From the NCBI GenBank assembly GCA_016490735.1, contig JAEMWC010000166.1, positions 255,001 to 319,000 of the forward strand: a stretch of DNA of 64,000 nucleotides, read 5' to 3'. Under the pieces are notes generated by a model. It worked only from the letters and a program-made list of their open reading frames with translations. It ran no database searches and had not been told where the DNA came from. Origin of the DNA: Pachyseris speciosa (lineage: Eukaryota; Cnidaria; Anthozoa; Scleractinia; Pachyseridae). This document shows, in pieces, positions 1 through 12,330 of this stretch. A program made the translations under genes and the position numbers. Each line of letters opens with the position of its first letter. Position 1 is the first letter of the stretch.

Positions 1-205
1 TCTGTCATTCTTTTCCTTTTGTGACGTCTGTAGTGCTGACTGTTGATCAATCTGCTGGGCACGGTGATGGCCCGATTGAACCAGAGAGTCAGGATAGCCA
101 CGTTTCTCGAAGAACTGGCACATTTCCTCTGATTTGTTGGAAAAATCAGAGTCATCACTACATAGACGTCGAAGTCTAAGAAATTGAGAATAGGGAATGG
201 CGTTT

Positions 206-208
<3 letters not shown>

Positions 209-240
<32 letters not shown>

Positions 241-300
241 TTAGAACTTATATAGCGCATTTTCCATGTGTATATGATCAAATGCGCTTTACAAGCAGAC
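209..300. repeat. (AAT)n microsatellite with adjoining short interspersed tail
   Basis: An (AAT)n run at about 209-241 leads into a stretch reading tatagcgcatttt and ending in gcgctttacaag. Similar 'tatagcgc ... gcgctttacaa' pieces lie beside simple repeats near 48040 and 60650, so this is probably the 3' end of a dispersed SINE or LINE-type family. No coding content is seen. Confidence 0.6.
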
Positions 301-355
301 GAAATTGGAATTTTTGACATGACTGTGGATGTGAAGATGAATACAACGAATAACT

Positions 356-385
356 GTGAGAATTTTTCGTGTTTCACTCCCCCAT

Positions 386-426
<41 letters not shown>

Positions 427-600
427 TTCATTTGTTGCTTACACTGATGGCTGCTTCTCTGTCGATCACAACATGGTCGACTGTGGTGTTCCACAAGGGT
501 CTGTGCTCGGCCCTTTACTCTACTTGATGTGTGCTTGGCCTGTTGAATATCTACGTGAAAAATTGTGTCGGTCGAATGCTGCTTATCTGATATCATAGAA
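356..600 (+). mobile_element. LINE reverse transcriptase fragment (decayed)
   Basis: A short open stretch carries the non-LTR reverse transcriptase palm signature GVPQGSVLGPLL (about 482-523), preceded by degenerate RT residues. The frame closes at 598 and no intact catalytic Asp-Asp motif follows. In a full CR1/jockey/L2-type LINE this motif belongs to an RT domain of several hundred residues, so this is a small dead piece. It lies upstream of an endonuclease fragment, the reverse of the normal endonuclease-RT order, so it probably came from a separate insertion. Confidence 0.75.
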
Positions 601-899
601 TGGATGTCTCTAAACAAGTTAAAACGTTACGGGTAATGCCGATTAAACGAGCTACTAGTTCTTAGTTCGAATTTCTGCCCTGATCCTGCTTTTCCAAGCA
701 TTGCTGTCAGGCTCTGATCGTATCTCTCCTACAGGTGCAGCTGGGAATATTCAGTGAGGTGGCATTTGATAAGTGTCTTACTGTGGCCTTGCATAGAAAT
801 AATATTTGTTTTTTCCACATTCATTAGGAATATAGCACGTGCTAAAAGGTATCTTCCGTTTAAAACTTCGGAAATATTTATTCAGCCCTAACCAGGGCT

Positions 900-2215
900 C
901 AAATTATCTTTTTGGGGTACGTATTCTATCGTCCACCTGACACTAATATGGATTAGATGGAGCTACTAGGAGATTCAATTTCACGGATTAGCAACTCTAA
1001 TGCAGAAAAAATCTTCCTTGTTGGAGATTTCAACCTCCTGGACTTTGATTGGATCAATCAACTACAGCTGTCCTCAAACCAACTCTATATCTTAATTCTT
1101 TTGAAATATTTAACGATACATTCCTTACACAAGTTATTCCTCATTCTACCGGGAATTCTAATATACTGGAGCTGGTACTTACCACTGTGCCTGATTTAGT
1201 TCACAGTGTATCAGTTAGTGAAGGATTACTCGGGATTCTGATCATCGAAGTTTTACTTTCTTTCTGAAAATTAGCAAAACCTCTATCCATAAAAGACCAA
1301 AGCATGTCTTGAATTTAAAAAAGTCCAACTTGGAGGAGCTTAAGAAAACTTTGCTAAGCCTACTGTGGGCGACTGCTATGCTTGACAACGACGTAAATAT
1401 GAAGATATTTTTTGGACAGCTGTAAACGAATTTGTTCCCCAGAAAAGGATTAATGATGAATCAATAATATAGAGAACCTGCGGTACTTGTACCCAGCCTC
1501 CTGTACTGCTCAAACTATACATTCATTTAGTCACACCACATATTGAATTTGTCCGCCAGGTCTGGTCAGTCACAGTGATTGACACAATTGAAAGATTTCA
1601 GCGTATAGCTACAAAACTGATCATAAAGGACAGGCCTTATGGAGAGAGACTTCAGAAACTGAACCTTTTTTCCTTGGCCTCAAGGAGGCTTTTTATGGAC
1701 TTAGATTTAGTTTTCCTTTTTAAATGCATGATGGGCCTATATATGATTTGCATCTTGTGACAGCTGACAGTTCTAAATATAACCTCAGACATGCTAATTA
1801 CCAGTTTAAAATATTCCAACTAATATTCCAAATGTTTCTTCTTTCTTTAGAGTGGCAAAATCGAGTAGCAAAAAATAAAATCATGGAACTCTCTGCCTTT
1901 ACATTTAAGAAAAACTAAATCCTTAAACTAATTTAAAGATCGCCTGAAATCCTTTCTACACCTGAAGGATACTTCTATACTCTCGTAATTTATTTTTCTT
2001 ACTAGTTTAATTATATTTCTAGTTTAATATTGTACATAATTTCCACTTATTTATGTATCTATGATTTTTTTTCTTTCTTTTAGCTGTTTTAAGTATCATT
2101 TATTGTGAATTTTAAGTAACCCTTCAGGAGGGAAGTTGTTTCCTGTTTAGCGTTTTCCTGTCAATACTTGTAGTCGTTTGTATTGCCAAACTATTAAAGT
2201 TAAAGTTAAAGTTTG
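900..2215 (+). mobile_element. Internally deleted LINE relic: endonuclease start plus RT 3' end
   Basis: The 5' part encodes an apurinic-type endonuclease signature (FLVGDFNLLDFDW, about 1014-1052), followed after frameshifts by residues typical of the linker before the RT. The sequence then jumps, near 1500, to the far C-terminal part of a CR1/jockey-like protein (VIDTIERFQRIATKLI around 1577-1625, then a LNLFSLASRR stretch near 1660). Most of the RT is missing, so an internal deletion of more than a kilobase is inferred. The 3' end has the form of a LINE tail, ending in the short direct repeat TTAAAG/TTAAAG near 2200-2215. Stops and frame changes show it is not functional. Confidence 0.75.
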
Positions 2216-2758
2216 TAACTGTCAAGATAGATAATGCTAATGGTTTATTCTATGGGTTGCCTTTCCCGCCAAACAGGGTATATTATAATGGTTTTGGGGG
2301 TCCGAGTTAATCTTAAATAGGGCCAGGAGCTCATTGCTAGTGCCCGGAGCGTCAGTGCAACTTCCATACTACGTTTCACATGCGTGGAATCTTCATCAGA
2401 TTGTTCTGGAGGTATTTTAGAAAATAATTTCAGTATTTACACGGAAAATAGTAGAGGATGTCATTGGAAATATTTATTTTCGTGGGAAAGGCTTATCTAA
2501 AAATAAACCTACTTGTGTGAAAACGCCATAGCAAGAACTTACACGTACTTGAAATGAAAACAAGGCAGAGACTGAACAACGCATAACATAAGCAGGCGGG
2601 ATATACATTTATTCTTAAGAAAAAAAGGTCTCTTGTCTTAAAGTTCACCTAACCAAACTGTTTTTCCGCAAATAAAAAACTTTGCACCTATTCCAAAAAT
2701 ATTTAGCCTTTATTTCCAGTTTTGGACTTTTATATGGGCTTCAAAACCTACGAGTCAG

Positions 2759-2866
2759 ATGGGCGTGGGTCTATTCTTTGTTTGACGTCAGAAACTACTT
2801 TGCATACACTTACTGGGATGAAAATCAGTTTGTGACGTCAAGTCTGGAATAGACCCATGCCCCTTA
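2759..2866. repeat. Short inverted repeat (hairpin or small MITE)
   Basis: The arm gggcgtgggtctattc followed by ttgacgtca (about 2760-2790) reappears inverted at about 2834-2863 (tgacgtcaag ... gaatagacccatgcccc). The roughly 30-bp arms flank a spacer of about 45 bp. The CRE-like TGACGTCA core lies in both arms, but a regulatory role is not shown. Confidence 0.65.
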
Positions 2867-3470
2867 CTATAGCTCGGTCGTGTGACAGATGATAGCTAGT
2901 TTTCGTAACTTTTACAGCCTTTCAAAAGTCAGGAATTGGTTAAAAATTGGCAAAAAGGCGCACTGTGTTTCGAACAGGTGCAACGATTTATTTTATCGAC
3001 AAAAATATTTCGGTTTTATGGGCACTTTATAGAGGGTAGCGAAATGAACGCATTTTGTCAGGGTTTGAAGGCCTCGGCAGCACACCCTCATCCAAACTAC
3101 CCTCCACGCCTCCACGCCTCCACGCCCCCACTGCGATTCTGTCATTCCCTTTCTGGCTTTAAGACAAACCTTAAGACCTTAAGACCCGTCTCTAATACTA
3201 AACATCAGGAGTTTTGCCGAGTACTTCTCCTATTTGTTAACATTGTTTTTAGATTCTAGATTGTAAAGCGCTTAGATCTATCTCGGTATAATCGCTAATA
3301 ATCCATTTAGTATTGCTATATATGTTGTGTTTTGATGCAGTTTAACTGGTATACCGGCTTGCATTATTTTGTATCAGTTGTTTTGTGTAGAGTCCACAGA
3401 TGGGGCGAAACCGCATAAAACCACAAGTTTCAGGATGGTAAACGTTGTTGCGGTTGAGGTCACGACTTTA

Positions 3471-4149
3471 AGCCCTGGCCAAACTATCGAACAAAGTTGG
3501 ATTGAACGTTCCAACTTTGCTCGATCCACCATTGTTCGACTGTTTGGCCGCCCATGTTGGATGATGTTCGTCCAACAATTTTTGCTCGATCAAATGTTGG
3601 ATAGAGTTTGCTTTTGATCAAACATTACGTCCAACAATTCTGCTCGATGAAAAAATGTTGTCGTGTTTTGCCGCTCTTCCAACAAAGTTGAATCCTAAGG
3701 TGAGTCACGTTCGCCCTGCCAGCCAATAAATAATCGCTATTTTGGTGTTGTGTTTGCAGATGTCCGGTTCAATTGCGTTTAAAATTTCTGCGAACTGATC
3801 CGGGCTCGTTCTCATCATCTCCGCGGGTGTATCTTGCAATGATAACTGTAGAACGGTATGGAACACCCTTTTCAGCTCGTTCTCTTAACAATTCCATGGA
3901 TTTTTCCTCGCTTGACACCGTCATTTACGCCCTCGAACAGCTCTAGTACCATAAATATTACATGTAACGCTATATAAGCGCTTTTCGTTTCCGTTTTAGC
4001 GCCATGTTTTGAATAAAATTTAGCGCCAACTTGTACCGGTAGCTTGTTTCGTCTAGCAATGTTGGATAGTGTTTTGCCACTATCTCAACATTCACATCCA
4101 ACATTGTTGGATGTTGGATCCAACTTTGTTCGATAGTTTTGCCAGGGCT
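3471..4149. mobile_element. MITE with ~32-bp terminal inverted repeats
   Basis: The left end AGCCCTGGCCAAACTATCGA is mirrored at the right end (tcgatagttttgccagggct), giving about 32 bp of nearly perfect terminal inverted repeat. TA flanks both ends, as expected for a Tc1/mariner-type target duplication. Inside, both ends carry repeated CCAAC/GTTGGAT motifs in both orientations. There is no transposase reading frame, so it is a non-autonomous element. Confidence 0.85.
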
Positions 4150-5813
4150 TACTTTTATAGCCGCTGTTTATCTTTCTTTTCGCTTTTTCTTCCTTTTTTT
4201 TTTCTCTCGAGGGTCAATATATTTCAAATGAATAAAAAAATCGCTTTCAAAGTATCCTTGGATAAAACCGGAAAACGAAACTTAGTAGAGCAAAACCAGT
4301 GGTACTGGTGTATTTCAGTTCATCTGACTTTGATTGAAAAGCTGCTTATCGCTTAAGAAATGTTGTATCACTGAATTATCGAATACAGATCTGCACTCAC
4401 CCAAATAGCTGACTTCAAAGCCTGGAGTAAGAAGTGCAACATATGTGGCGCTTCTGCCACTCATCTGCTCCCCAACGGTGTCCAACTCATTCAGTTGCCG
4501 GCGGACGAAAGGAAATTTTTGGCGGTTTCCCAGATATGTTCAACGTGAATGAAATGTCATTGAAATATGCAAATAATCAAAGGGGAAAATTTGTTTTTCC
4601 TCTGTCGCGCCGTGACAGCAGCTACCTTTGGAGACGACAACAAATGGCTCAGTCAAAATGGCTTTGAGAAATGTTATCGAAGTTTAATTTTATTGCAAAA
4701 ACTATTTCGCATACTGGCCAATTATGAGATCAGTCTCATTATATGACAGTTATTGACGTTTCTTAACGGTCTCCTGACTTCAGCTGGGACTGAGGACTGA
4801 GAATTTTATCACGTCCTGGGGATAATTGTTGGAACTTTGATGTTGCAGACATCCAGTGGAATTGTAGTTATTCTTTTCACGGAACCATTGAAATAACATC
4901 GGTTAGAAAAACAAACAATCGTATAACAGTACACAAGGCGGAAGAACAAAATGCAGAAAGAATTCACGAATAACCTTTTTAAGAAGTGACTGCAGTCTTC
5001 GAATGTCAAAGTTACATTAAATCGAGAGAAAAAGAACGCCGAACGCACTACATCGATCGGATATGAGTATTGCTCAGTTGAGAGTCTCTGAACAATGGTA
5101 ACAACCTTGGTTTCATCTGCAGAGAAAGCCTGGATGACATGCATTACTCAATTGTAAGTTTTTGTCTTCTTAAGTGTTTTTTTTTTTTTTTTTTTTAACT
5201 CTTAAGGATTTTATCCAAAGATCCCGATTGAGAGTTCAGAGCATCAAATAGAGCCATAGTAATACTGTTGTTTCAGTGGTAAAACTGATTTGACGCGCAA
5301 TCTTGAAAAACTTTACAGCAATTTGAATACCTTGACATGTCCGCCAGGGCTTATTAAAGAAACCTGTTTCGGTGTGTTTCCAAGGACGTGACCTCGCGAG
5401 CGTTTTTTTCTTTCTCATTCAAGAGTTAGAAACCATTTAATTGGATGGTCTGACAAGCATTTGCACATTAATTAACCCAAATAAAAGGAACAATTGAATT
5501 TGTTGAGCTATTACGGCTTAATAGCTTCTGGGATTATATCACGTCTGACATGGGTCTTTGAACAAATCCGCACTGTATAAACTCTGCACGTAACGCCTAA
5601 TTTAAGATCTTGGCGCAAATTATTTATTATGCTGCGAAATTTGCACCGATGGGATTATTAACGGTAAGAAAATTCTTATCAAAGAGTAAGGGAAAGAAGT
5701 AGAATTCTTACCCACTCATTTGATTCTCAAAAGAGTTCGACAACTATTGCGTGCTTTTCACCGACTTAAGAAGTTCTGAAGTCTGAATAGGGTTTGTCAT
5801 TTCATTTGTATAC
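4150..5813. other. No supported gene; simple tracts only
   Basis: Nothing with coding signature was recognised. The stretch contains a poly-T tract at about 5178-5197 and open frames under 115 codons that match no family I know and lack convincing splice context. Confidence 0.4.
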
Positions 5814-6205
5814 GTTAAAGTAGCACTGTCACCGGTATTTTTGCTGTTTTTGGTTCAATTCTGCCAAAATTACTGCCTTTTTCCTGTTATCGTGCAAAAA
5901 ATGCTCCTACAGAATGAGCAATATGAATTCCAATGAAATTTTAGCAGGGAGAGCTAACCATAAGAATTTTTTGGTGATTTTTCAATGCATTGCTTGAAAT
6001 TTTGAAAAAACTGGCAAGTTTTTTAAAATTTCAATCCATTTCCATCCTCGTCATCTTGGAAGGAATACAGGAGTTTATAGTGTCAATGCAGTACTAATGT
6101 CGTTGGCAACAAAACTAGACCATTATTTTAATTTTTCCATTGATGCATTGACAGTTTTAAGCCTTTTAAAGTGATGGTACAATAGCGTGACACTGCCCCT
6201 TTAAC
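5814..6205. mobile_element. MITE with GTTAAAG...GTGACACTGCCCCTTTAAC ends
   Basis: The left end GTTAAAGTAGCACTGTCACC is the imperfect inverse of the right end GTGACACTGCCCCTTTAAC, enclosing 392 bp without coding capacity. A second element of almost the same length with related ends lies at 45596-45982. Confidence 0.7.
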
Positions 6206-9200
6206 ATCGTTGTATTATTATATAAATACTTTTCGTATGTAGAATTCATAACCTTAAACTTGTCAGTATCCTACTGTTCCTTAGCTTTGTCATTTGCACA
6301 CGCCACCGGCGGTCAATCGCTTTTTTTTTCTGAGATTTGTCCTTGGTTGCGGAAAATTGTGCATGCAGGTCACAAGGTTGATCGGATAAACTTCTACCAA
6401 CAACCGAAGTAATAGCAAATCCTTTTCAAAGCTTTGCTAGGACTGTTTTCTTTAGGACTGTTTTCATTACAGATTTGTATGTCTTTGCTTTTATTGTTTT
6501 CTTCTCTTTTCAGAGAAACCTACTTTTTTTAAAGGAAAAATTCTAGAATAACTTCATCTCCTTGTGCACCAGAGCCGGAATCTTCCCCAAACCTTTGGCG
6601 CAATTCATTCAGCTCAAAGTCCAAACGTTTGGCTGAAAATCAAATTTTAGGTAGATGGCCGGGACGTGTGAGCCCTTTCACGGGTGACTGGATCGGGTCG
6701 AGTGAAATGATTTCAAGACAGGAGGGAATAGTCCCGATTTCACCCGCGGTTGTTTGGCTATGTCCCCTTGACTGTTAATTTATTCCAGGAGATCTGGCAT
6801 GGAGGCAGATAGTTCGAACAGATCCTAAATTTTGCGCTTTGAATCAGGACATTTTTCCATAAGTATCTCAATTTTTTGCGAGTAAGAAGTTCGCATCAAG
6901 GATGAAACTGTGTGGCCCTGATTGAAAGCATACATTTTCAGCCCAATATGCCAACCTGCCTCATCAGATTACAATCAAGAAAAAGAAACACAGTCATACG
7001 ATGCATTCAAATAAGTGGTAAGCGATCCCTTGTCAACTTGGAGGGGGAGGGTGGGAATTGGCATATACCTTCCATGCCATTTGTGTATCGCTAAATTATT
7101 GAAGAGAATTACTGGGTGGTTCTTATATGCGTTATGCGATTTGTTTACTGCATCTGCTTGTAAATATTAGACATTATCACTGATGATGTTAGTAAAATCT
7201 TGAAAATTTCTTTCCCTTCAAGAGCCACTTGGTGTTGGAATCTGACTGATGTCGCATGAGAAGAGCATCATTAAACGGATTTTAAATTTGTCATAAATTG
7301 TGGTGCTGGTGATAAAAGGGCAAATTTTATATTCAAGTACTTCTCACAGTTCGAGTGACAGCTGCAAGAAGGAATTCTCAGGACATCGGCATGAAAAGGC
7401 TACCAGTTCCGTGATGCTCACAGAAAGGAAATCAGAGTGAATAGTCCAGACCAAAACACTGATTGAGAACAAGGCCATCCTACGCGCATGCGCTTAAGTT
7501 CATGCTTGTTTCGAAGAACAAGCAACAAGGCCGAAGAGTTTTCTAGAGTGTTCTACAAAGCTATCCAAAAACGCAGCGGACAGTGGGAAAAAGTATCAAA
7601 TGATTTGCGGTATGAAACGCAAACTATTGGAACCGATATCCAGGTCATTAACGTCTTTTGCCGTTTTGCGGGCCTTCGTGGGCTCGGTCAACGAGAAAAA
7701 TAATCGTTTTTCTAATCTGAAAACAAAGAAAACTAAATCGTTAATTCTCCGAATATTTTCAGTTTATAATTTACCTTAACTCGGCTAGAAACAAACTGGA
7801 AAACCTTTCTCAGCCAAAATTTGCCAAGACGTCAATACAGTTGGTTGCACTCTGAGTCATGTTCACGGGGCATTTTTTAAAGTATGCTCTTAAAAGATAA
7901 TTAGATCTCGTGAGGGAAATTTCAGGAAATTCCATGTATCAACAGTTTATCAGCAGTTGATAGCCTTTGAAAAACCTCCCGGAGATTGAAACACGACTCC
8001 AAATTGAACCGCAATTCCTCCTTTACAAGAACAGTGCATCTTGCTTCTATATGCGATAACTTTCGAACAGCTCTTCGGTGCCAATACGCAGAGCGGATTC
8101 CGGTTCAAATATTCGAGGATATCGAACAGTTGTCTACGCTAACTGAGTCAATAAGTGGTTTGTGTTGGACTAGAGCAGATTAATCACCCGAAAGTCTTTT
8201 AAAGCGAAAACGAAATACATGCTTTTGGATCAGTTTACAGATTCAATTTTTTTTCCAGAAAACAAAGATTGCTTTTTTGAAAGTGGTAAATAAATGAGCA
8301 GTGTTCCTTCGAGTTTGATCACACAAGTTCTCCTTACCAAGTGTCAGATTAAGGGCTGATGGACGGCTTAAATACCTCACTCAACAAAACTGAGAACCTC
8401 ATTGATTGATAGAGTAGTTTGGGTGCATTCTTAGAATAGAAGAGAGTTTTGTGTTGTTTATGTACAAAAAACTCATGTATCTAAATTCATGAAATTGTGA
8501 AAGTGACTACCGGACAAGAATTTCTGACCTAAAGAAACGGATTCATCGGCCGTGATAACTGAGACGAAGTCGCCGATTGCAACCGCGTTTGGTTCCGAAA
8601 TCATTATTAAAGTGAGCGTGAGTATGACTTTCACATTGCACGTGCACACCTTTCAGTCGATCATGATTTTACAGCATTTATACATAACCTCAAACCGAGG
8701 CTCAGTAAAGAGAAAAATGGCAAATTATAGCTTGGTCGTTATGTAATACGGAATTTATCATGTCATTTTGTGCTGGAAAATCTTGAAAACTAAGCTTTCC
8801 AAGGTCGAACTTCACTAGAGGATTTCATTAACACGTTTTAAGTCTATCTCTTCCCTAAAGCAAAATAGAGCGTATCACACAGCAAAGAACTACTTTTACT
8901 GGCTTTCATTTCAGTGCGACCTCGACAACACCAAGACTTGATGAACTCAGGTACAAACATGTAACGTAACTTAAGAATTACCTCTGGAAGATAATGCCTT
9001 GTTCAGGCAAAGATAGCTATCTGTTCAATTATAAAACGATTACAAAGGAATTTTTCAAAGGCTTTTTTAACTATGTTGATTGAAAATGAAGGTTGATATG
9101 CGAATGCAAAACCATTATATAAAATCTAAATAGCGTTAAAGTCGTCAGTATAAATTCCTCCTGCTACTGTTACGGTTATACTGAAATAACAGGTGTTATC

Positions 9201-10766
9201 AAATGAGAAATTTACCAATATACAGTAAATGTAAGGTTGTAATGTATCTAAATTGTTGACCTGAGATCATCCCTTGCCCTCAGATACAGCGGACGTGTAA
9301 TAAGAGGAATGTTATTATATATTTCAAGTGATCGACCAAAGTCCAGACTTGACGGATTACTATCATAATATTCATGGAATTACGGCTTTTAAGAAAAGAT
9401 CATTCACATTTGTAAATATTGTAGATTTGTATTCATTGTGTCCGAGAAGCCCTGAAGAGAGACTCAATAAAGTGTATGTATATGTATGCATGTGTATGTA
9501 TGTGTATGTATGTATGGCCGATCTTGGAACGTATAGGTACACACAGCGCATAAATGTTTATAAATTGAATGTTTATCTAGTACTTTGTGTTATAATTCCA
9601 AAGAATCATATCCGCAACGTACTGAGACCAGTTTCAGAGGCGTCAAGAGACAATTCTTGCCCGAATATAGATAAAGTGAAATCAACACTGGTCAGCCAGA
9701 AAATGCATTGGTGAAAGGTTTTCCCTCAACGCCTTTCAGATACAATTTTTGTCACATTATTAAACTGATCCTACAGGATGTTAGCTAGCTACGTTTTACA
9801 AGAACATTTCAGCTTTAATCACACTTGAGAAATTCGCTAATACTAGTGGATTTAGATAGACTTTGTGAGATTTAACGTCTTCACTCACCCCTCATTGCTG
9901 TATTTTCGTGTTGTTCTTCACTACTGATGTGCACAGGCCCTCAGAGCAGTTCGAACAATCGATTTCCACGACCTTTTATGATGGAAAGAGTAAATTTTAG
10001 TTTCGTTCATAACATGTGAAAAACAAAAAGAAGAGATGCCAGAAATTGTTTCTTTCGTCTTGCACCCGGGGAAAAGTAAATCACTTCGGACTTTAGCTCT
10101 TATACGTTAGCAATTAAATTGCGTCCCGAGGAGTCTGGTTGAAGGAACTAAATTACATCACTGCTACATTTAAAACAAAGGGAAAAAACCTACGGAGTTT
10201 ATACTACAGCCTACAGAGCAATAGCCAGATTTCACCTGAATTTTGAGTGTAGTGTTAAATGTTTCCACTGAATCAAATTGAACCGCATAATAAAAACTCT
10301 AGAGTACCGGTATTTAATACAAACGCAGACAGTCAGCTGGTACTAGATAAACGGTACACAATATACCAGCCGGCCTGCTCATTTACACTGTTTAGCAGAC
10401 AAAATCAAAAGTTACAATTACCTTGTATTTCCTAAGAAGCAGCGAGCCAGGAGAGCACTACGGTCGCCGTGAATAGCTATTAAGGAATTTGCAGACTGCA
10501 CTTCAAAACAACATGACACGTCAACAATTTGACCTCACTCAAGTTTGTTATTATCAGGAAGTCGCGTGCAATTCACGTGCGATGGTATAAAGGGGGTGGG
10601 GTTTGAGGAAAGAAGGGTGATTAATCTTACCCCTCTCCGTCATCTACACCAGCCCCAACCTTTTGGCTGCGTTATGCTGACGCCGGCCAACAAAGGATGA
10701 CTGACGGCTACGGACAGGAGCCTATGATCGAGTTCATAACCGATGAACTTCTTAAAGCAATCAATG

Positions 10767-10768
<2 letters not shown>
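6206..10768. other. Gene-poor stretch
   Basis: No supported gene. A (GTATGTAT)n-like microsatellite lies at about 9472-9516. Open frames here are short (up to about 128 codons, the longest being the microsatellite itself) and show no recognisable domain. Confidence 0.4.
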
Positions 10769-10815
<47 letters not shown>

Positions 10816-10870
10816 GTTGTTGTTGTTATTATTATTATTATTATTATTATCATTATTATTATTATTATTA
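10769..10870. repeat. (TTA)n with embedded (TTG)n microsatellite
   Basis: More than 30 trinucleotide units, mainly TTA with an internal block of TTG. It creates spurious poly-Leu and poly-Asn reading frames on the two strands that should not be annotated as proteins. Confidence 0.95.
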
Positions 10871-11026
10871 CTATACATTACTATTACTTGGATTAGAACA
10901 TTGCTTTCTTTTGAGATTTTAAGGTCGGTACACACATGCGTAAGAGGTTCCAGGACACCCTTCCACAAAATTTCGCAAGGGGATTTCATTGATGACCGCC
11001 GCTTAAACGCTTGCCAAGCATGTTTC

Positions 11027-11223
11027 CACTAATTTTAGAAAGTGAGCTTGTAAATAAGTATTTTAGGACCTTTTTAATATGTTTATTTCATCAAAATTTC
11101 TTGCCTATGATAGTGCGTCCGCTAATTTTAGAAAGTCTAATTATGGCGTTGAGTTTGTAGATTTGTATTCTAGGATTTTTTAATATTTTCTTTATTTCAT
11201 CAAAATTTTTAGTCTATGATAGT
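11027..11223. repeat. Diverged tandem duplication (~100 bp) before an (ATT)n tail
   Basis: Two copies of a unit running from 'ctaattttagaaagt' through 'tttatttcatcaaaattt' to 'ctatgatagt' lie head to tail (about 11029-11113 and 11122-11221). The second copy leads into 'aataaagttattattatt', the form of a LINE or SINE 3' tail. Confidence 0.7.
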
Positions 11224-11260
11224 TATAAATAGGTATAATTTTTATTGTTATTAATAAAGT

Positions 11261-11304
11261 TATTATTATTATTATTATTATTATTGTTGTTGTTGTTGTT
11301 GTTA

Positions 11305-11353
<49 letters not shown>
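11261..11353. repeat. (ATT)n/(GTT)n microsatellite
   Basis: An ATT block is followed by five or more GTT units and then a longer ATT block, directly behind the tail of the preceding repeat. Confidence 0.95.
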
Positions 11354-11437
11354 GACTATGGCAGTTTAAAACTCCTCAATGCCAGGTCCTACTTACAAAT
11401 ACTGGGCGTGTAAACGTAGCCAGTATTATATCAAAAT

Positions 11438-11560
11438 TTACAAATTTACATTAGATAGGAATAAAATTGCGTAAAATAAAATCATTAAATAAATTCTAAT
11501 ATTATATAACATTTACAAATTTACATTAAATAGGAATAAAATTGCTTAAAATAAGATTAA
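11438..11560. repeat. Direct repeat pair, ~45-bp unit
   Basis: The segment 'tttacaaatttacatta..taggaataaaattgc' occurs at about 11438-11472 and again at about 11513-11547 with a few substitutions. AT-rich and non-coding. Confidence 0.65.
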
Positions 11561-11579
11561 TAAAATAAATCATCTGTCT

Positions 11580-12330
11580 AATAATATCTGCCAAGTACTA
11601 GTTGTGTGCTGTCTCATTAGCGACCCATAGGTGTCCAAGTGGCTAGCACATCACTTTAAATGCTTTAACGATGCGAAGAGTGTGGCTCAGGACGGCTTTC
11701 TGCATTCTTCTAAGCACCTCTCGGTACCTATCTGAGCCCACTAACGCCTTGACCTCTTCCTTCAGACCAGTTTGAGTTGCCACCCAGAGCGTCGATGACG
11801 ATGTTGAATTGTCGAATCATGAACCGTGGGTATTGTCTCTTGAGCTCTAGTCGCAAAGGCGCTTACTTTAAGGTCTTCTCCTCTTCTTTGTGCTTTCTGT
11901 TGTCCATCCAGGGACAGGGCATCTCTATCAGCATCACCTTCTTCTTTACCCTGTCTACCACCTTAGCGTCCACTCTGTTGGCTCTCACTTGCAAGTGCTC
12001 CGCGAAAACAGGCACATCCCAAAACGCCGTCACCTTGTCGTCTTCGTACACTGGTTTGGGCTGGACTGGTGAATACCAAGGTGGAATAGCTTCCGTCAAC
12101 TGATAGCCCCTAAGCATCTCAAAGAATAGAATTTTGAGTGTTGCGTTGTGTCTAGCCAGGTACAGAGTTTGCGCCAGTGCGCTGCAACCTGACACCACGT
12201 GTGCGACACTTTCCTGTGCCTTCCGACATAGCCTGCATTTCTCATCTCCGTCCGTGCGTACCAGATTCTGATTTTAACAGAAAGTGCCTCCATTATCACT
12301 ATAAAGTTGAGTATTGCGAAAGGTTTGGTT
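11580..12330 (-). mobile_element. Relic of a LINE with C-terminal restriction-like endonuclease
   Basis: Read on the minus strand, 12299-11863 encodes two overlapping frames. The first has residues of a C-terminal zinc knuckle region; the second begins [16 protein letters not shown] and continues to a restriction-like endonuclease signature, with RVD, a spacer and then a conserved Glu in [10 protein letters not shown] (about 11920-12000). R2, NeSL and related LINEs carry a Cys/His knuckle followed by this endonuclease at the C terminus. The frame breaks near 11863 and the remainder down to 11580 decodes only in pieces. No RT is present, so this is a 5'-truncated, decayed 3' end. Family placement is inferred. 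Confidence 0.7.
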